Of a stretch of 64,000 nucleotides of DNA, positions 60,173 to 64,000 are shown in pieces. Below the pieces are notes generated by a model that searched no databases, was not told where the DNA came from, and saw only the letters and a list, made by a program, of their open reading frames with translations. Each line of letters opens with the position of its first letter. The stretch's first letter is position 1. Where the stretch lies: the NCBI GenBank assembly GCA_963789495.1, contig CAWBLP010000006.1, forward strand, positions 1-64,000, given 5' to 3'. The translations under genes and the position numbers were made by a program. The stretch comes from CAWBLP01 sp963789495 (GTDB lineage: Bacteria; Pseudomonadota; Alphaproteobacteria; Acetobacterales; Acetobacteraceae).

Positions 60173-61555
60173 GTGGCGCGCTGCCTGACCTTACTACGCG
60201 GAAGAGCGTGTGGTCTGACCATGCCTCTCCTGGCGTGTACGGGGATGCTTTGCGCAAGCCAACCAGGCTATACCCAGCCCCGGACGGCGCCGGCCGACGT
60301 GATCAATCCCTCGACCGGGGCGCCGCATGCGAACTCGTTCATGCAGTCCCTGGATCATTGGCTGACGCAGTCGACCATGACGGGCGACTGGGGTGGCCTT
60401 CGCACCAGGTTGAGCCGGGATGGATTCAACTTCAGGGCGTCGTACATCGGCGAGTACGCTTACAACTTTGCCGGCGGCAAGCGCATCGGCGGAGACTATG
60501 CTCAGCAACTCGCCTTCGGCGCTGATGTTGATTTGGCCAAGGTGGCGGGTCTCACCGGGGGCGCCATCCACCTCAGCTTCAATGTTCGAGAGGGTCGCAA
60601 CACCACAGCCGACTTCATCGGCAACAAGATCAATGTCCAGGACGTCTACGGCGACGGAAATAATTTCCGCTTTGCGGAACTGAGCTATCAGCAAGCCTTG
60701 TACAACGGCGCGCTGGATCTGAGGGCCGGCTTCTTCGCCATGGGTGACGATTTCGGCAAGACGCCGATTCTGTGCGACTTCGAGAACGATGCGTTCTGTG
60801 CGCACCCGAATTTGCTGCCAACCAACAGCGGGTGGTCCGACTATCCGGCCGGCAAATGGGGCGGCCGTGTGCGGGTCAATCTGCCCAATCACTTTTATGC
60901 CGAAACCGGGGTATTCGAAGTGAATCCCACTTATGCGGACCATGAAAACGGATTGAAAGTCAGCTTGCAGGGCTCGACCGGTGTGCTGGTCCCGATTGAA
61001 ATCGGCAAGACCGTCAGGCTTGGAGCGGCCGGTCTGCCCGGACACTACAAGGTGGGTGCCTATTTCGATAGCTCGAGCGCTCCGGCTGTCACAAGTCCAG
61101 ACATAAGCTACACCGGGCGGTACGGATTTTACTTTCTCGGCGACCAGATGGTCTGCAGCTTTCAGCCCGGTACCGATCGCGGATTAATCGCAGTGGCGAA
61201 CGTGACCGTATCGGACAAGCGAACGTCGCCGATTCCGAACTACTTCACGCTCGCGTTGGTGGCTCAGGGACCATTTGCCGCCCGCCCGCACGACTTCATT
61301 GCGCTTGGCTATGTTCGTGATTTCGTCAATAGCAACGTAATCAGCAAGGAGAATGTCCTCCTCCGGCAGCAGGGCATAGCGAGTCCGGATCTGGCGCTGG
61401 GCGAGAACATCCTTGAACTGGCCTACGGGCTGCAGGTCACGCCTTGGATGCAGATCGATTCCAACGTGCAATTCATCGGAAACCCGGGCGCATTCTCCTT
61501 CACGCATGTCCCTAATGCGTGGGTATTTGGCCTGCATGTGGGGATTACAATCTGA
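60173..61555 (+). CDS. OprB-family carbohydrate-selective porin
   Basis: 460 residues from GTG 60173 (GGGAAGAG upstream), chosen because it yields a signal peptide (TMPLLACTGMLCASQPGYTQ). The start of the mature part has STMTGDWGGLRTRLSRDGFN, the classic OprB opening (x-x-L-T-G-D-W-G-G-x-R). Many amphipathic strands follow, with SFNVREGRNTTADFIGNKIN, LDLRAGFFAMGDDFGKTPIL, and the end NAWVFGLHVGITI with aromatic-rich girdle. It lets sugars or sugar acids cross the outer membrane. It is divergent from the MFS-gntK-tkt-gnd cluster, which suggests that both once formed one uptake pathway. Confidence 0.9.
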   Translation: MARCLTLLRGRACGLTMPLLACTGMLCASQPGYTQPRTAPADVINPSTGAPHANSFMQSLDHWLTQSTMTGDWGGLRTRLSRDGFNFRASYIGEYAYNFAGGKRIGGDYAQQLAFGADVDLAKVAGLTGGAIHLSFNVREGRNTTADFIGNKINVQDVYGDGNNFRFAELSYQQALYNGALDLRAGFFAMGDDFGKTPILCDFENDAFCAHPNLLPTNSGWSDYPAGKWGGRVRVNLPNHFYAETGVFEVNPTYADHENGLKVSLQGSTGVLVPIEIGKTVRLGAAGLPGHYKVGAYFDSSSAPAVTSPDISYTGRYGFYFLGDQMVCSFQPGTDRGLIAVANVTVSDKRTSPIPNYFTLALVAQGPFAARPHDFIALGYVRDFVNSNVISKENVLLRQQGIASPDLALGENILELAYGLQVTPWMQIDSNVQFIGNPGAFSFTHVPNAWVFGLHVGITI

Positions 61556-62773
61556 TTGCTAGGGAGACCGCCGGATGCGGAACCGATCGGCAGTGAACGA
61601 TGGTGCCCACGGCCAGCCTCTGAAAGGCCAACGTCCTGATATCCAGAACAGGACGTAGCCCAAACGTATCCTGCGATAGCAGGCCATAGCGAGTTGCAAA
61701 GGACCGAGCAGGTGCACGGCATTCCGAGAGTTCTGTCGTTCGTGACGGCGACAGCGGTGTCAGGTAGCGCAATCGCGCAGTCCCAATTTCAGCGGGTGCG
61801 AAGGAATCAGACCATGATGAATTGGAAAGCGATCCGGCGTACAGCGATGGCGATCGGCGCGGTAGCTGTCCTGGTCGAAGCGGGGAATTTCGGGTGGGAG
61901 TGGTGGACTGTCGGTAAATTCCATCAAACCACTGACGATGCTTACCTGCAGGCTGATTATAGCGCCATTGCGCCGAAAGTTTCCGGCTACGTCTCCAACG
62001 TACTGGTCACCGACAACCAGCAGGTGACTGCAGGGCAAGTTCTGGCCCGCATCGATCCTCGAGATTTTCAGACCGCCCTCAACGAAGTTGATGCGGAAGC
62101 GGCCGCTGCCCGCAGCGCGATCACTAATCTGGACGCGCAAGTCGATTTGCAGCAGTCAGTTGCGGATCAGGTGATTGCCGACCTCCACGCTGATGCCGCG
62201 GCATGGACCTTTGCCCGGCAGGATGAGCGACGCTACGCCGCGCTGAGGGTTAGTGGCGCAGGGACCGTGCAACGAGCCGAGCGGGCTCAGGCGGCGTTGC
62301 AGGAGGCGGAGGCTCGCCTACAACACGACCGCGCGGGTCTGCTCGCTGCGCAGCAGCAGATCACGGTTCTAAGGACAGAGCGCGACAAGGCCGCGAGTAT
62401 CCTGCGCCAAAAGCTCGCCGCCGCACACCAGGCCGAGCTCAATCTTGGTTACACGACCATCACCGCGCCGATCGATGGCACGGTCGGTACAAGATCTGTG
62501 CGTGTTGGACAATACGTTCAGGCAGGCACTCAGCTCATGGCGATCGTGCCGCTGCATCAGGTGTTCGTCGTCGCGAACTTCAAGGAGACACAGCTTACCA
62601 ACGTACGGGCCGGGCAGCCTGCGACGATCGAGGTCGATACGTTCCCCGGCCAGCGGATTGAAGGACACGTCAACAGTCTTGCGCCGGCGAGCGGACTGGA
62701 ATTCGCGCTTCTGCCGCCCGACAACGCCACTGGCAACTTTACCAAGATTGTTCAGCGTATCCCGGTCAAGATT

Positions 62774-63820
62774 AGACCCGTTGCGAAAGTCGGCCCCCCG
62801 GTCAGCGGTGTCCGGCGCGTTCTCACCGGCGGCGTTTCCCTCACCTGATCAGAACGGTCCGAACCCAGCTTGCAGGTTCACCAGTCCCGCGATGATGGAG
62901 ATTTTGGTGTGATGCGTCCCAAGTGGGTTGCGAAACCGCTCAGCAGCGATCCTGAACCGTTTCGTTCGTCCGATCCGGTGCTCAACCCTGACACGGAATC
63001 CACTCAGTCCACGGTTATATGCCTTCTCCTCATCAGTGAGTTTCCCGTTCTTTGGCTTCTTGTATGGACATTCCAGGTTCCGATGTTCCTTGTCGTACCC
63101 CTGGTACGCACTGTCCGCGTAGAGCCGTGCCTTCCTCGGCAGCTTTGGTCCATTGCGACGGATCGCCAGGTCATGGTGACTGCCGGGGTGAGAGGGCGAG
63201 GCGCTGACGATACGACCATTCCGGGTAACGATGTATTCGGTCTTCACCGTATGGCGCTTCTTCTTGCCGGAGTAATGCTCTCGCTGTTTGGCGTCCGTGT
63301 CAGGACGCTGGATCGGCTGCTCGGTGCAATCGACGATCAGGGCCTCGGCCTCGTTCCGACTGATTTTGGGCTTCCGTCCAACCCCGATCAGCGGCCGGGC
63401 GAGCTTTTCGATCCGCTGGATCGCTCGGCAGATCGCGCTTTTGTTGACGTTGTAGAAGAAGCCCAGGAACTCCTGGGTGATGTAGCAACGATAATAGATC
63501 AGCATGATCAAAAGATGATCTTCCAAACCACCGACGTCCCAGGGGCGGCCGGATTTGGCCTTGTGCAGCTGAGCTTTCTCCCAGGGGTCCGCGAGTTGCT
63601 TCAGCATTTTGTCGAACGTGGCGACGCTGACCCCGGTCAGGCGGACGAAGCTCGTGCTGGCGCGCAACCGGGCAGCGGAGAACGGACGGGACATCGGGCC
63701 GGTACCTTCATGAAGAAGGTTCTCGACGAATTGAATCGTCCCGTGACCTGTCAAGCTCGGCCGCGCCGGCTCAGCTCACCGACGGAGAGCCGCTAACGTA
63801 CTCATTTTCGCAACGGGTCT
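62774..63820 (-). mobile_element. IS5-family (ISL2-like) insertion sequence, copy 2
   Basis: 1047 bp with the same inverted ends as copy 1 (AGACCCGTTGCGAAA, exact inverse at 63806-63820) and its own 3-bp duplication ATT (62771-62773 and 63821-63823). The orientation is opposite to copy 1. Removing the element and one ATT restores the emrA frame as ATT ACC (Ile-Thr). Confidence 0.94.
62849..63694 (-). CDS. IS5-family DDE transposase, identical to copy 1
   Basis: 281 residues from ATG 63694, with the same D-D-E residues and motifs as in copy 1 (VSVATFDKMLKQL, LIVDCTEQPIQRP, LYADSAYQGY, RVRVEHRIGRTKRF). The only visible base difference between the copies lies just upstream of this start, so the proteins are identical. 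Both copies should be active. Confidence 0.92.
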   Translation of the reverse strand: MSRPFSAARLRASTSFVRLTGVSVATFDKMLKQLADPWEKAQLHKAKSGRPWDVGGLEDHLLIMLIYYRCYITQEFLGFFYNVNKSAICRAIQRIEKLARPLIGVGRKPKISRNEAEALIVDCTEQPIQRPDTDAKQREHYSGKKKRHTVKTEYIVTRNGRIVSASPSHPGSHHDLAIRRNGPKLPRKARLYADSAYQGYDKEHRNLECPYKKPKNGKLTDEEKAYNRGLSGFRVRVEHRIGRTKRFRIAAERFRNPLGTHHTKISIIAGLVNLQAGFGPF

Positions 63821-63958
63821 ATTACCCTCGATCCCGATACGCGGCTGCTGGGGTCGCTGCGGCCGGGGATGTCCGTGGAAGCTTCAATCGACACCAAGGC
63901 CACGGTGGCGGCCGGGCGGGCGCACGCCAGGCACCTGTCGGTGAGGTGAGGCGCCGCC

Positions 63959-64000
63959 ATGAGCAACCTCGACCTCCGTACCGCCAGCCGCGATGAAGCG
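63959..64000 (+). CDS. Start of the following gene, probably an EmrB-type MFS pump (partial)
   Basis: ATG 63959 follows the split adaptor gene by 9 bases with GTGAGG upstream and reads MSNLDLRTASRDEA before the window ends. EmrA and EmrB genes are normally adjacent in this order, so the 14-subunit DHA2-type pump is the likely product. The sequence itself is too short to prove it. Confidence 0.45.
   Translation, partial: MSNLDLRTASRDEA

Larger units (their letters stand above)
61814..63949 (+). pseudogene. EmrA/HlyD-type adaptor gene split by IS copy 2
   Basis: Starts at ATG 61814 with one membrane anchor (RTAMAIGAVAVLVEAGNFGW), then TTDDAYLQADYSAIAPKVSG (the EmrA lipoyl start), a long coiled coil with QAALQEAEARLQHDRAGLLA, and YTTITAPIDGTVGTRSVRVG. 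The frame reaches RIPVKI at 62773 and is then cut by the IS. The rest resumes at 63824 as TLDPDTRLLGSLRPGMSVEA, SIDTKATVAAG, ending in SVR and TGA at 63949. Joined, it gives about 361 residues, standard for EmrA. It would link an EmrB-type pump to the outer membrane. The start of that partner follows 9 bases later. Confidence 0.92.

Noticed and set aside
2075..63820. A 61.7-kb composite transposon bounded by the two identical IS copies
   Set aside because: Each copy has its own intact 3-bp duplication (AAT, ATT) and copy 2 splits one gene whose two halves lie directly on both sides. A composite transposon would have one duplication at the outer ends only.

Overview
The window is high-GC bacterial DNA. 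Its gene content (CelD-like acyltransferases in an exopolysaccharide locus, OprB porin, GMC oxidoreductase, tkt-gnd-gluconokinase cluster, ChaA, several IS5-family elements) suggests an alphaproteobacterium, most likely Acetobacteraceae. This is inference; there is no rRNA or other marker gene to prove it. No tRNA, rRNA or CRISPR array was recognised.

Layout. 1-3.7 kb: the N-terminal part of a tyrosine integrase at the edge, a secreted YncE-like beta-propeller, a complete 1047-bp IS5-family element (copy 1), and a decayed jetD/TIGR02679-type gene (Wadjet family). 4-11.7 kb: a sensory cluster with two soluble histidine kinases, two NarL-type response regulators and a VpsR-like AAA+ regulator. 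One kinase and one regulator are frameshifted, and the other regulator and the AAA+ protein have lost canonical active-site residues. 12.4-18 kb: two SAM methyltransferases, a PhyH-type dioxygenase, a secreted GH5 glycosidase and a CelD-like acyltransferase. 18-30.6 kb: a tightly coupled ten-gene minus-strand exopolysaccharide operon. In transcription order it encodes an initiating sugar-phosphate transferase, a degenerate BY-kinase-like partner, a propeller-type putative transferase, a GT4, a GumC/Wzz co-polymerase, an NAD epimerase, a GMC oxidoreductase, a sterol-desaturase-family hydroxylase (frameshifted), a CelD-like acyltransferase and a Wzx flippase. 31-41 kb: another GT4, a duplicated-module secreted protein with a type-I-secretion-like C-terminus, a fossil IS3 element, and secreted Cys-rich and repeat proteins. 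41.7-51 kb: an RND efflux pair, ChaA, and a malic enzyme-fumarase pair. 51-59.7 kb: a 5'-truncated autotransporter, a mosaic scar of recombinase, istB and gnd fragments, then a sugar-acid/pentose-phosphate operon (MFS-gntK-tkt-gnd) in which only tkt is intact. 60-64 kb: OprB porin, an EmrA-like adaptor gene split by copy 2 of the 1047-bp IS, and the start of the gene behind it.

How it works together. The centre is an EPS assembly locus of Wzx/PCP type. No Wzy polymerase or Wza exporter is visible in the window, and the operon contains an unusual redox/lipid-like trio (GMC, desaturase-hydroxylase, acyltransferase). The flanks are rich in regulatory genes, IS insertions and pseudogenes. Two insertions are fresh enough that removing the element and one target duplication restores the host frame exactly (the MFS gene at 58612-59675, the emrA-like gene at 62774-63820). 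The two 1047-bp IS copies are in opposite orientation about 60 kb apart, each with its own 3-bp target duplication, so they could support inversion of almost the whole window but are not a composite transposon.
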